Positions 22,201 to 34,560 of a DNA stretch of 64,000 nucleotides are shown here, piece by piece. Below the pieces are notes generated by a model. The model saw only the letters and a program-made list of their open reading frames with translations, made no database searches and had not been told where the DNA came from. The stretch is from Nectonema munidae (taxonomy: Eukaryota > Nematomorpha > Nectonematoida > Nectonematidae): contig JAUIRK010000889.1 in NCBI GenBank assembly GCA_030549495.1, forward strand, positions 932,501 through 996,500, in the 5' to 3' direction. The translations under genes and the position numbers were made by a program. Within the stretch, counting starts at the first letter, position 1. Each line of letters opens with the position of its first letter.

Positions 22201-25200
22201 AAGTAACATTAAATGAAAACAGTAATGTATAAACATCATACAAGTCAAACATATGTTGAAAAAACTCATTTATCATCCAAATATGTTTATTGTATATGAT
22301 AAATATGAAAGAAGTAAAATAGTAATTGGTTTGCAGAAGCAAATAGCAACTAGAGAGAAAGTCTATTCATTAAACTATGCGTCCAATATAAAAATTTATA
22401 TGCTAAAAGATTTGTTCGTTTTTGTAATCAAACTAATACAAACAAAAAAAGTGGAAAAAAGTTAGTGAAATTGAAATGAAGGTGTTTGCGGGTCTTTGAT
22501 AATTTCTTGTGCTTACAGAACGCAATATCGATCAGCAACTGAACTCTGGTCGAGTAACATAACCAACCAATCTTCCGAGTCATGATGTCGAGAGAAAGAT
22601 TTACTCAAATAAAATCATTTTTACGTTTTGATGATACACTCCAGTGTGATAAAAAAAGATAAACTTTATCCACTAAAAGCAATCTTGGATAACTTTCTCA
22701 TAAAGATACAAAGATTTGTTACGGCTCCTAGATGTTTGGCAATTGATGAACATTTATTAGAATTTCATGGAAGACGTCAACATATTCCAACAAAACCTGG
22801 AAAGTTTAGTGTAAAAATATTTTAGCTTTGCAGTCATAATGCGACGCATGCATTCAATTCTGTTGTTTATAAAGAGAAAGATTCACTTAAATATACTTAT
22901 ATCAAAGATTCAAATTCTCGTTCAAAGGCTTTGGTCTTACAATTAAGTGCTCCTTTTCTCAATGAAGGAAGATTAGAAAGAAGGAGAACTATTTTAGTTC
23001 AGTTTCTCTTGTTGAAAAATAATACTTATGTTGGTAATAAACTTCACGCATATTTCTTCATTTTAGTTTTTCTTATTTTCTTGAAAAAGAAAAGTGGTGT
23101 TCGAAAAAGACATTCAATAGCTTTTACTAAAGGAAGAAATGCCTGTGATAAAGGGTCCTACCTCTCTTTTATTTCTGGAAACCAAATGGTGGTATGCCAC
23201 AAAAATTGACCTACGAAACGCATTTTATGACATCAAGATACATCCTAACTATAGAAAATTCTTTGAATTCAAATTAATGATAGAAAGTACATTTTCTAAC
23301 GCCTACCAATGGGGTAAAATTTTGCTAAGGTTTTTTACAGTTCATCGTTAAAAATATTATCGCAACATTTCAAGAAAGATACACCGATGAAGAAGCAAAA
23401 AAATTTTACTACCTTGACGATATTTTGAAAACCTACTACACAGTAACAAAAGATTTACTACATACCTAAATATGGAATGTAATATTTTAATAAATTTGGA
23501 AGTCACAACCTATTGCTAAAGATAAAATAAAGTATTTGGGAGTTATCATACATTTGCAAGATAAGTGTATCCAAATTGAAGAAAAACTCAAACGCGCCCT
23601 ACTTACGGTTAAAGGTTTGGAGCTGAAGTTACTTCCTCCCATAAAGGCCTTACAAAGGGCAATTGGCTACTTATCATATACACGTGTACAATTGCGAACA
23701 GGTTTAAAACGGGCAAAGAATTGAACGGTGTGATAATGGGAAGAAATCTAAAGATCAAGACATGGAAATTCTTCTGGAAAAAAAAAAAAAAAAAAAAAGA
23801 AAAACCCCCCCTTAAAGTAATAATTTTTCCTACAAAAAACAACTCAAATTCTATTTAATATAAACATAAATCCATTAAAATTAAAAAAAAAAAAAAAAAA
23901 AATATGAAAAAAAAAATAAAAATACGCATTATTTTGTTCTAGGGACTTGGTATTAGTGGACGACAACACAACAGCCATATGTGCCTTAAAGAATCTTAAC
24001 TCAAATTCCAGAAAAATCCACCAATTGATCATAGAGACATCCCACTTGGCTAACTATCAACAATCAAAGAATCGACTATGTACAACCAAACAAAATCACG
24101 CAGACCTCCCATCAAGATGGGCTCTTTCGAACCAATACATAACTATATATAGTAGTGTTACAGTTACTCTTTTTTATTAAAATTAAAATAATGTTAGGTA
24201 ACCATTCTGCAATCTTATTTATCTCTTGACATTTATTTAATTTTTTCCTTGAAATTGCCTTATCAAAAAATAAAAAATATATTTTGAATGAGTAATATTA
24301 CTCAACGTATATACCAGTGTATAAATTTTAAAGACATGTTCAAAGCACCCAAAGCTCGACTCATACACAGGTATATACGGTTATGCAATTTTAGTGAAAA
24401 TTTATTTAATAAAAATTGTTCGCATTGAGGTTATAAAACTTTTATTTGCTAAAAGAGAAAATGTTAAGTGTTTCAATCATTTTTACATCAAATATCGAAG
24501 TACCCCCAATATCGTTTCGTTAACCCTGCATTAATGGTATCTCAGTAGAGGTTTGGCATATATAAGCCTAAAGCAATGAAAAAATTTAATATAGTTTACT
24601 AATACTGACAAAAAAACAAACATATTTTAAATATTAAAAACATTAAGTGTGAAAAGTGGATTAGAACGAAAAATCGCTATTCAAAAATTGCCTTACCTAA
24701 TGTGTCTTTGACGGATTAAAACACGAGCATGATGTATGCTTTGACAAAGTCCTAATTTAAAGACCTGTGTTTGGAGACGTCTTTCAAGAAAGTTTTCAAC
24801 TTTTAAGCCTAAAACGTGATCCAGCTTCATTTTAGATTCATCCAAAATACCTAGTCGAACCAAACGGCGAAGCAAAGCATTACCTAAACAAATTGAAATT
24901 AAATACTGTTGCAAATTACAAACATGCACCCAGGTTTCACAGAGACGCATTTAAAAAGTACATCAAACAATTTGTTATTGTTATAATAGCTTATACACGT
25001 GAAGTTTTAACTTTAGATTTCCTAAAAAATGATTCAATATTTTTTTATAATGCATAATATAATACGATTATAAATCTTTTTTATTAATAAAACCAGATAA
25101 AATTAAATAAAGAGTATGTAATTTTTAATAGAATTTTTCCGACACAAGTTTTAACCAGTGCTACTGCAATTGGGTTATCAATCGATTAAAAAATAGGCAT

Positions 25201-28200
25201 TGATGTTACATTGATAAAGCGACGTACTTGTTACAAGTGTTATCGCTATAGATAACTTTCAACTAGGAAGAAACTGATGAAACATTGACCTTGAACGATC
25301 CCTTAGAACAAAAGCACACAACCTTGTCATAATGAAGTGCCAATACTAACTGACAAATGCATTACGCGTGCCATCTCATAATACCAATTTTAGAATGTAC
25401 ATTATGAAAATTCCTTTAAGTGCTATATTTTGATAATCTCATTAAATTTCCCACAAAATTTTCTACCATTATAATTCCCTCGATATATATATATATCGAT
25501 AGTGAGATAGCCCTCACTGTTCGCCATCTCCATTGGCGGAACGGACATGTTATTTAGCATAAAATTACCCCCGATCTTACGCTATATCTCGCTGGCAAAA
25601 TGTTCCGCCTGATTGATTACACTTCCTTGCCTAGCAGTGCCAGAGGCGTCAAAAAAGACCTGAGAAATGAGGCCACGCCTTGCGAGTTTGTTTAGCCGAC
25701 ACCCTTGTATTCATCACGCTTCAACCATTAGATGCCGATATTCAAGTCACATTTTCGCAGACACTAGCTCAACCAAATTATCGAGCAGGTGGATTCAGAA
25801 GAGGACTCACATCACTGTTGCGACGCTATTCGCTACATGAAAAAAGCCTGGGACTCTGTCACATCTATCACAATCGCAAATTGCTGGCAGCACACTGCTC
25901 TAAACCGGTGAGTTCAACCGCATCACCTGAGTTGCGATGATGATGAGAATGATGACATCCCACTAGTAGAACTTATTCCAAGAACTACGAGAGCACTGGG
26001 CATTGACCCCACTCTTGCGATGTCCTCAGATGAACTCGTCTCAATAGACAATTCACAGGAGTCATTCACCGAGATGACAGACCAAGAGATTATTGACTGT
26101 GTCAAACCAGTACCACTGGAGGAAATATGAAGAGCCTACACTAAAACCAAAACCTGTAGTGAAAGAAGTCAAAGCCACCATTGGTGTTTTTCGGAATTTT
26201 ATAGAATAGAAAGAGTACATGACTGAAAATGATTTGATGATTTTTGAAAAGCTGGAAAGACGTTTCAAACAGGATGCAAGTTCGAAGTGTAAAAAAAACA
26301 TTGATGGATTATTTCTCCAAGTAAATGACGGTTTGAATAAAATTCTTAGTACATTGTATTTATTTTATCTAATTCATTATATGCGTTATGATACCACTAA
26401 CATGATTAAGGACACTACATTATGACATCCCCGATATATCACAACCCCCAATTAATGTCATGTCTGAAAGATGGCGGTTTATCGGGGATGCACTGTATTG
26501 TTGTTGGCAGCTATATGGCAGTATAGATGACCTATACGTATAGATCTATTGGCAGATAGATGACCAGTGGCGACCGAGCCGCTTTAGTTGGAACCAGGAG
26601 AGATAATTTTTTTTAAATATCTAAATCGGTGTGTAATGTTAATATATAGGAATATGGGATTTAATGATGTATTATGGTGGTTCAAGGAGGAGGTGGTCCT
26701 AGCTTGTTTTCCCATTCTGAGAGGAGGTTGGTAACCGCGTGTAGGTTAAGCTAAAGGTCGAGTGGTTTGAGATGTGTGGGCAGTTGAATAGGTGTTTTGT
26801 ATTGTGTGTGTGTTTTGCAGAGAGGACAGGGAGACGATAGGTATGTTTTGGGGCTGATTTTGTCTACATAATGGAAGAGAAATGAGGATTTGTTTGATCT
26901 TAATTGACCGAGAGTATGTCTGCTTTTGATTGACAAAGATTCTTCAGATTTATCTAAATCAGTTTTAACTGACGCAGACAAATTATTGATTTTAACCCCC
27001 TGGATATAAAAGTGTTACTCTGAAGTCCCAAGGAACGAAAATTGTCTGCTTTAAATATATAAAATTAAATTGATTAAGAAAGCTGACGATTATTATTAAT
27101 TTTGTTCCTCAATAGAGTCAATAAAACTATTTATCATACAGCTGGAGAATCGAAGGAAAAATATCCGACTGATTTCTATTACTTACAAAATACCAACTCC
27201 ACGTATTTAAAAAATACGACATTTTTAATTAAAAAATAAGCAAATAATATAAAGCTTCTGAGTAGACAAGGTTCACTCCATATTAGATATAAATGACTCG
27301 GATATAATTGTTCTATGGAATAGTTGTCCTGTCAATGAATATTTTATGATAGTATTTTTATATTAACTATTCGATATAAAATAAGAATCTCGTGTGAGTT
27401 TTCCAGGATAAAATGGTTAAATGTATTTACAATTGATGATTATTCTATTTTTTATAACTATTTCTAAGGGTCCTTACACTGGCGATGGTTAAAGTCTGCA
27501 GCTTCCTGTGAATAATATATATCAGTTTATATTAAAAATTGAATATAAATATTCTGTCGTCGTACTTTTAACATTTTGCAATGATTTGCCCTTTATAATA
27601 ACTTTTAAGGAAAAAAAAGTCTATCAGAAAATAGATAGTCTGAGCTCTATCAGAGATAGAGCTTCAACAAAAAATTAAAAATTTTACAGCATAACATAAG
27701 TTTTTTGAAAACTAATTTAACGTATCCCCTACAGTATACTCTATGGGTGGCATGACAGGTGGGTTGAGATGATAAACTAAGCACCGAAGCCTATGGATCC
27801 GATTCCTCATCGATACGAATTTGTTCAAAGTTTGACATAAGCGGTACATCCGTGCCTTGTCAATGAAAATACATCCGCTACACCCTACCTTTTACTCAAA
27901 ATTGAAAAATTTGTTACATAATTAACATAAGAGAGAAAGGAAACAAAATAAACTAATAAAGCAATTTTCCCTATTTTAAAATAAAACTAAAAGCCTGTTC
28001 TCAGAATAATTTTAAAATAATGGGAGGCATAAAGAATGAGTTTATTTGATATTTTCACCTTTTTATAAGCAGCAAAAGCCAACGTTTAAGTAGCTAACCC
28101 TTATAGGATCATTTTCGCCGCCCGGATGTGCGCCCCTGGTTTAGAAGATATCATTGTTATATAACTAAAAATAATTCTATATATCCGATCCCTAAAAAAA

Positions 28201-30358
28201 AGGTACAGATTGTGTTGAAAACTATAGGCCGGTGAGCATAGTCCCCATTTTTTCAAAGATATTCGAAAAGATTTTGTATAACCAAATATATAACTATTTT
28301 GAATCTAACTGCTTGTTGACAGATCAATTTGGCTTTAGAAAGTTCAAAAGTATTGAAAATCTTCACTCCTTTTTCATTACTGAAGTTGTTAATCACTGGA
28401 ATAATAAAAATAACTGTTTGAGTATATTCTTAGACCTCACTTCAGCGTTCGATTCGACAAATCATAGGTGGACAGTTGAAAAACTGGGTTGCTATGCTTT
28501 CGACGAGTCTTCTCTTCGATTGATTGAATCCTTTCTTGAAAATAGGAAGTTTTCGTAAACGGAATGTTTTTTGATGTTTATGACAATGGACCTGCTGGAG
28601 TACCACACGGTTCTTCATTAGGGCCTTTATTGTTTACTTAAACGACGTACTTGATAAGTTAAATAGCGGCATAGGGAAAACATTTGCTTTCGCAGATGAT
28701 TTAACAATCACTGTCGAAATGAATAATCACCAGGATAATGAAGATCTGGATAATAAACTGGTTGAAGTCAATAAACTCTTCTTAAATAATCAACTATTCA
28801 TTAATTATGCAAAATCTAAAGCAATGCTGTTTACTTGTTCAACAGTGACATTCACTCCCAATATTAGGATTGATTCACACAATTTGAAAACTATAAGCAA
28901 CTTCAATTTTCTTGGTGTTATTATTGACAGTAAGCTTTCGTGGAATGAAGATATCAAATCCTTGTGTAATAAATTGTGCTTTTTAATGCAAAATTTCAAA
29001 TTCTGAAATATCTACCAATTAATATAAAAGCCTTAGTTTTACCTATCTTAAACTATTCTATAGTAAATTGGGGTCATAAAAGCCATGAAAGATTATTCAG
29101 TTTGCAAAAAAGATTGTTAAGAACAGCTTTGAACTTAAATTATAATCAGCATAGAAGTAGGAAATTTTTGATGGTGAATAGTCTAAAAATACATGATATT
29201 TACAGCTATAAATTATTGATTTTTTAAACGGTCTGTTTCCCTCAAACTTTCTTCATTTGTCGAAGTTAAATCATAAGGTATATCATTATGAAACCAGAAG
29301 TAAACTTGATTTATTCATTCCAAGATTTAGAAACGATAAATGCAAACAATCAGTTAGTTCAAAATTGCATTCTTATTGAAAAATCTAACAAATACCGATA
29401 CTAGAAGTATGTTTCAACTTCGTAAACATCCTTTCAAGAAAAAAATATGAATGGAAGCATATGACATCCAATGAGTTAAAGAAATTTGTTTTTCTTGCTC
29501 CTATCTAAATGTTGAATAATATGAGTCTTTATATAGAGGTGAAAACATTTATATAATAGTATAGATACTTTGTAGAATAAGTTAAAAATGGGCTATCACG
29601 TTCAGCGGCTTTAAGTAACCTTTGTGTATGTCCATACTCAAAGGTTACGTACTGCTATTAATTTTTTTTGTTTTAATTCTTTCACGTATTTTCATTATTA
29701 TAAATAGTTTGTTTCTTTTTGACTAACTGTTTACATTTGTTGTGTATATGAATAAATTCTTCTTCTATACCACTACAAAAAAATTAATCATTACTATAAT
29801 ACAAAATATCTTAACAGGTAATCGACATTACACAAAAATAAAATCGTCTGCGTTTATTAATGCTTTTAAATTCAAATCTGTTTTGTTAGATATCTTGTTA
29901 CTATTCTGGTCGATAACGGGTTAAATAATAACAATATCAGTTAATATAAATATATGAGCTACTTTTAGATAAAAATAGATAATCTAATGATTAGGATTAT
30001 GTTTTAACACATTTATGGAGGTTGGAAAATAATATAAAAATTACTATAGTAAGATATAATAAGAAATCTATTTACTAATAACAATTAAGTCTAAGCTCAA
30101 ATAAAAAAGTTGACATAATTTAAATTAAGATAAAATTACACCTTCAAATAATCTTCTGGGATTTTTTTCTTCCAACGTAAGCAGTTCTCTGGCAGCTTTA
30201 CGGATTTTAGCTAAACATAATTTGACTCTCCAAACTTCTCTTTTATTTTTTAAACCAAATTCACCTATTAACTTGAGTTCCTGATCAAGTCTTTCCTTCT
30301 CATAAGGTCTTCGAGGAGTTGTGTATGTTTTACTATGATTAGTTCTAAGTCTAACCAT
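19054..30358 (-). CDS. RpS9: Ribosomal protein S9 (uS4), three coding exons
   Basis: Small-subunit ribosomal protein of the cytoplasmic ribosome (uS4 family, binds 18S rRNA, accuracy function). Exons 30358-30142, 24883-24697 and 19228-19054 join to 579 nt, 192 aa plus stop, close to the usual 194-195 aa. Phases match (1 then 2) with GT-AG ends. Residues 1-73 hold [13 protein letters not shown] and [20 protein letters not shown]. The middle exon holds [13 protein letters not shown] and the S4 RNA-binding core [15 protein letters not shown] with [15 protein letters not shown]. The last exon holds [23 protein letters not shown] and an acidic tail EEDEE. The protein is recognisable throughout but differs at positions usually fixed (GLCQS for GLAKS, VRNQVV for VRKQVV). 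No stop or frameshift is present. Both introns exceed 5 kb and consist mostly of transposon debris. A 5' UTR exon further upstream is possible. Confidence 0.93.
19340..20881. repeat. Tandem duplication, about 0.76-kb unit
   Basis: Units 19340-20100 and 20101-20881 share long stretches, e.g. AATAAAATAACGTAAAATT, AGATATCAGAAAAAAA and CTGGAGTACGCTTTCC. They differ by scattered substitutions and indels. A partial third copy lies at about 20930-21120. All are inside RpS9 intron 2 and inside the piggyBac remnant. Confidence 0.9.
19340..21717 (-). pseudogene. Decayed piggyBac element with tandemly duplicated 3' part (RpS9 intron 2)
   Basis: Minus strand. The 5' end is at 21717: TTAA (21718-21721) then CCCGCATACGTCCTTCGGG. 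The transposase fragment at 21347-21147 reads [20 protein letters not shown] (second catalytic D region), then [10 protein letters not shown]. Downstream, [20 protein letters not shown] with a following His is the C-terminal Cys-rich zinc-binding module of piggyBac transposases, present twice, near 20700-20770 and 19930-19990. The other end was not found. It is broken by many stops. Confidence 0.75.
22480..23060 (+). pseudogene. Decayed piggyBac transposase, plus strand (RpS9 intron 2)
   Basis: [16 protein letters not shown] at about 22590-22640, then [33 protein letters not shown] (first catalytic D in the IDE motif) and a [10 protein letters not shown] end at 22825. Beyond a stop come [13 protein letters not shown] and [13 protein letters not shown], equivalent to the second catalytic segment. 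Opposite in strand to the piggyBac at 19.3-21.7 kb, so a separate copy. Confidence 0.75.
23160..24145 (+). pseudogene. Decayed DIRS-like retroelement: RT and RNase H (RpS9 intron 2)
   Basis: [20 protein letters not shown] with KFFEFKL at 23190-23270 is RT motif A. FYYLDDIL at 23405-23430 is the YxDD box. [10 protein letters not shown] at 23528-23555 and [16 protein letters not shown] at about 23650-23700 follow. 23945-24130 gives [16 protein letters not shown] and NHADLPSRW, resembling the RNase H of DIRS elements. Two long A runs (23780-23798 and 23884-23902) separate RT from RNase H. The tyrosine recombinase was not seen, so another RT/RNase H class cannot be excluded. Confidence 0.6.
24697..24883 (-). 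CDS. RpS9: RpS9 exon 2 (S4 RNA-binding core)
   Basis: 187 nt, acceptor TTGTTTAG (phase 1), donor TTAG|GTAAGG (phase 2). Encodes [20 protein letters not shown], then [14 protein letters not shown] and [15 protein letters not shown]. The upstream Met at 24950 on this strand lies in intron sequence. Confidence 0.95.
25560..26495 (+). pseudogene. Decayed Tigger/pogo transposon, 3' half (RpS9 intron 1)
   Basis: [18 protein letters not shown] at 25694-25750 matches the Tigger segment with the third catalytic Asp. [19 protein letters not shown] at about 25830-25890 matches the family's WDSVxxxTIxNCFxHAGF motif. An acidic tail follows at 25940-26140. The right terminus ATCGGGGATGCACTG ends at 26495 before TA. 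It is distinct in sequence from the intact Tigger at 4.7 kb. The left end was not found. Confidence 0.7.
27745..27894 (+). repeat. Divergent SINE related to family A (RpS9 intron 1)
   Basis: Shares the family layout: a GGTGGGTTGAGATGATAA head, GATCCGATTCC in B-box position, AAGCGGTACATCCGTGCC in body position and CTACCTTTTA at the end. Many substitutions separate it from the other copies, so it is an older subfamily or a sister family. Confidence 0.6.
28100..28132. mobile_element. hAT-like terminus, inverse of the 2229 end
   Basis: GCCCGGATGTGCGCCCCTG matches, in inverse orientation, the terminus at 2229. It lies directly upstream of the truncated LINE at 28180. No partner end is visible. 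Confidence 0.4.
28180..29530 (+). pseudogene. Truncated LINE reverse transcriptase (CR1/Jockey-like, RpS9 intron 1)
   Basis: 28232-28558 begins [20 protein letters not shown] (after ENYR in the preceding frame) and includes [13 protein letters not shown] (RT motif A). A frameshift follows, then [13 protein letters not shown] and FAFADDLTI (the catalytic FADD box, about 28685). 28719-29006 gives [15 protein letters not shown], and 28976-29227 gives [13 protein letters not shown] and [15 protein letters not shown]. No RNase H follows. It is 5' truncated and broken by at least three frameshifts. Confidence 0.85.
29820..29924. repeat. piggyBac-like MITE right end
   Basis: ATCGTCTGCGTTTATT, then TACTATTCTGGTCGATAACGGG, then TTAA (29925-29928), as in the ends at 18480-18567 and 59280-59411. 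The left end is not clear. Confidence 0.4.
30142..30358 (-). CDS. RpS9: RpS9 exon 1 (N-terminal region)
   Basis: 217 nt with ATG at 30358, donor GAAG|GTGTAA (phase 1). Encodes [27 protein letters not shown] and the [10 protein letters not shown] helix up to RRLFEG. On the minus strand the ATG is preceded by a pyrimidine-rich stretch (TTGCTTTTGTCC) and by TTATTTAACAG. That could be either a TOP-like start or the acceptor of a 5' UTR intron. Confidence 0.92.
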
Positions 30359-30439
30359 TATAAGTTTTAGGACAAAAGCAACAAAACTGTTAAATAAGCA
30401 AAAATAAAAAAATAAAAAAATTTAGTTTAAAAACAATTA

Positions 30440-33400
30440 AGATCTTTTATAGTAAAAAAACTATAATTTCATTAAGCTTCAAAATAAATAAACATACAAA
30501 TATAAATAAATCCTCTCTCTTAAAAAACGGCATCAATGGATGGGACCAACTCCAAACCCAAATAGGTATACCTAAAGACATCAATATTGACGATCTTATA
30601 ACTACAATAGGAAAACAAAATGAAAACTTCAACAGTATGGGGAAATTAGTAAACCCTATCCAACTAGGCAAAACAGGAACTTTCTCCTACACGGTACTAA
30701 TTGAACCAAACAACTCTGAATTATTTCAATATCTCCGTAATCAACCAAAAGTATTACTAGGATACAATCTCTTAACCCTAAAGCTTTTTAAACCCATAAC
30801 AAAACTATGCCGAAATTGCCTCAAATATGGTCACTTGGAGCAAAAATGCAATGCCTCATCCGCAAATTGAGCTCACTGCGGAAACCGAGAACATTCATTT
30901 ACATCTTGTACACTCTCAAACGACACAACCAAGACGATATGTTTCGATTGCAAACAACCACATATCGCAACATCTAAAACATTCAGTTCTATAATCACAA
31001 CAACTCAATTCTAACGCAACACAATAAAACTATAGATAATTTCACATGTTAAATTTCTTACACATCAATTTAAATCGCTCAAAAACCGCATGGTATAACT
31101 ATATTAGCATAATTCTTCCTTAACAATACGATGTAATATCCATGAATGAACCCTACACACGCATGCCTCACCTGCTTGACCAATACAAACTCATACACAT
31201 ACACCCCTTAGACGATTACTCCGCTTGCACCATAATATAAACCTACATTCTCAATACACCATTATACCAATATTCTAACTCTAAATACATCTTCACTCTT
31301 AACTACTCCACTACAACGCCACTACTCTTCTGCTCTCTTTACTCACAAATCTCTTCTTTACATTCCATCTCTGATCGATTTGATAACGAATTGACCCAAA
31401 TAAAAAACCATATTAGTAAAAGTTTTTTCCTCATTATTTCTACAGCCCTCATTGCACGCTCATATTTAAACGATACAAAACAAAATCTTCGAGGTTTGCA
31501 AACCCTCAATTTTTTCTTCCCATAACCTCACTATAGATGATTGTAACACATCGCTAAATTTTCAACGCAAATACCTGACAAAATATATCAATCCAACAAT
31601 GACATTACTAACATCTCAAATGACACCATTGAAATCATAAAAAATTGGAAGATTTGTAACACATCCTCATGGTCTAACAAGACTTTTATCTCTTTCCAAA
31701 GCAATCTTTATGTACACAAAAAGATCCAACCCCATTGGCAAACACATTTCTGGACAGCTTTCCAAAAAACCCTACAATTAAAACTATGTAATACCTAAAT
31801 GAAAACCATCATAACATCAGAACTACAGAAATCAGCCATATCCTCAAACATATACAACAAAACAATTTCAAATTCTATTCTCACTTCTACTCCAAACAAA
31901 CCATTTCCAAATTGCAAAAACGCGTATTTCTGGAACTCCCACCTGAATAATCTAAAACACAAACTCAAACGTTCATCAAACTCATAAGAAAAATAAATGC
32001 CCACACATTCAACATTACTTCCAACTAAAAATTCCTACAAAAAATAAATCAATAAAGCTAAAAAAATAAGCCTGGAAGAAATTCACTAGTCAAACTCCGT
32101 CCAACTCCTGGAAAACTATCCATAAAATCAGCAATAAAAAATCTTCATCTCCCTTACCTCCCCATCTACGTCACTTTTTCCATCTGATTAACCTGTAACC
32201 GACAACATTCATAATTCCATCATAAGACTGAAAACTCAATCATATTTACGTAATACCAACACCTTTGATTTTCTACGAATCACAATTACAGAACTCAACA
32301 ACGCCATAAACTCCTTTAAACCCAAACCAGCATGTAGTTACAACCACATATCCATGAAACACGTTCGCAAAGCATAAGATATTATCTATCCCCACACAAT
32401 CAATTATTCAACAGTTGCTTACGACTAAGCTACTTTCCCAATATCTGGAAAATTAGCAAAGTAATCTTAATTCCTAAACCCAATCGAAATCTTAATTACA
32501 TAAAAAATTGGCGCCCCATATATCTTTTACCGACTATAGGCAAAATTTTAGAGAAAATTCTCAGGAAGAAACTGCTTCATAAATAAACTCACGCGTATCT
32601 TCACAACAAAAACTCAGAATTAGCACTTTCTCGCTTTACACATTACCTCAAATCTGCACTAACAAATCATAAAATAGCCTCGAATTAATTCCTAGATATC
32701 GAAAATGCTTCACTGCCGGGAACACAGCTATCATTAACAACCTCATAGATAACACCTACACCAAATATATGATAAAGTTTATACACAATTACCTTAGCAA
32801 TCGCATTATAATTCTAATTCAAAACAACAATTCATATATTCGCGAGCTCTCTCTCTCTCTATTCCTCAATGTGGCAGCTTATCTGAATTACTTTGGTTAA
32901 TACTCATCAACCCTCTCATGACTTTTATCAACAAAAACTCTAACTTTTATCAGAGTTATTCCAATTATCTTCTTTTCTCATTTTTAAATTCTGAGCAACC
33001 CGAAAACCTCCAGCAATCCCTTTTCCTTCTAAAACAAATCCAAATCAAAGCACAATAATACAAAATTTCCTTTAACCGTAAGCACCTCTCAAAAATTGGT
33101 CAAAATTCTTTTCTCTCTTAAAAACGCAATATATTACAAATTGGGACTTACTCCATAAATCACAAAGTATATTTATAAAAGTCTCATTTTCCCTATCCTC
33201 CAATATAGAATTCTTTCATGGCTCTCAGAGTTAAAACATCAGTCATTCCTTACTAATCTTAACAAAATTTATCGCATGTGTCTTTTTTCTATCACCAATG
33301 CCTATTACACTACATTAACTACAAAACTTGAATTATTCACTAATACGTTACCCCTCCATCTCAATCTAAAAAATGCTCCTTAAAAAATACCTAATCACTT

Positions 33401-34560
33401 TCTGCTCTACACCCCCACCACATCCTTACACCAATCTACATCCATCCCAAACATCCCAATCACTGCAGGTTTACAATTTCTTATTAATTAAGTTTCCTCC
33501 TAACAAAACATCTTATCAAGTGCTACCATTGAATCACCCAATTGAGCACATCTACCCATCTTCCTCTCCTCCTTACACCACTAACATCTGTCACCATAGA
33601 TATCTTGCCCTAAACTCTATAGCTCACCAACATACAACAAATACTATTAGCTAGCTTTTAATTTTCACTGACCAAAATCCCAACATCGCTCCTCAGCCGC
33701 ATGCGCATTATTCTTACAAACCAAAAACACTTTCTTCATCCAACACACAAATCTAGATCCAGAAATCACTACACAGGAAACAGAAATTCACGCAGTATTA
33801 CTTTCCTGAACTTCTTTTTTCACCTGCTTCAAATATATCACCTTTTTCACAGTCTCGCAAAATTTAATAAATGACCTAAAACTTGAAAATAAAATCTCAC
33901 ATTCAACTTTTAGTTTAGCAGACAAACTTATTCACTTATCTAGTCACTTCAAATTAAAAATCGTCTGGTGCCCATTCCAGCTGTTTCGAAAATTACCTTG
34001 TTGATTACATTGCAAAATCAAGAATCTCAGACTCACAGTTCCTAGCCCTATTTCCTCTACCCATCTCCATATTTACAAACATAATAACAATCTCTACACT
34101 ACTACAATGACAATAATTTATTGACTCAACCATCACATCACTTCCGACATCAACGCCATTATCACAACTCATTTCAAACAAACACTTTCACCTACTCCCT
34201 TGGAACATCATTCGTTGGCCCTCATCCCATTTCTCTTGTAATACATACTTTTTCAAATTCAAACTTCACTCAAAGCCTTTCTGTCCTTTTAGATATCCTT
34301 ACATTGAAACATCTATTCACATTTTCATTTATTGTCCAATATTTCATTCTCACCGACACCAACTCAAAAGCCGTCCCTTTTTTAAAAATATTCCATCTTC
34401 TATACATGATCTGCTACAATACCCAATTCTCTTCAAACATCTCTCTCTCTTCTCATAACCACAATCGAACCAATACTCTCTGCAAACCAAACACTAAATT
34501 CTCCCACAAACATCTAATCACAATAACCCATCACCACCACTAATCAATACATTTTACAAA
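30440..34560 (+). pseudogene. Decayed LINE with CCHC gag, RT and RNase H
   Basis: Plus-strand order is preserved. Gag remnant at 30500-31015 has three zinc knuckles: CRNCLKYGHLEQKC, CGNREHSFTSC after a stop, and CFDCKQPHIA. RT remnant at 32220-32600 has ITELNNAINSFKPKPA and LIPKPNRNLNYIKNWRPIYL. A thumb region lies near 33150-33370. RNase H remnants lie near 33690-34020 (EIHAVLLS, IVWCPFQL). Stops are frequent. The sense strand is very poor in G and rich in C and A. ORFs at 33373-33654 and 34121-34543 are fragments of this. It starts about 80 bp from the RpS9 start codon, in opposite orientation. Confidence 0.8.

Noticed and set aside
34121-34543. 140-codon ORF rich in His, Thr, Ser and Phe
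   Set aside because: Follows from the G-poor composition at the end of the decayed LINE; no domain of its own.
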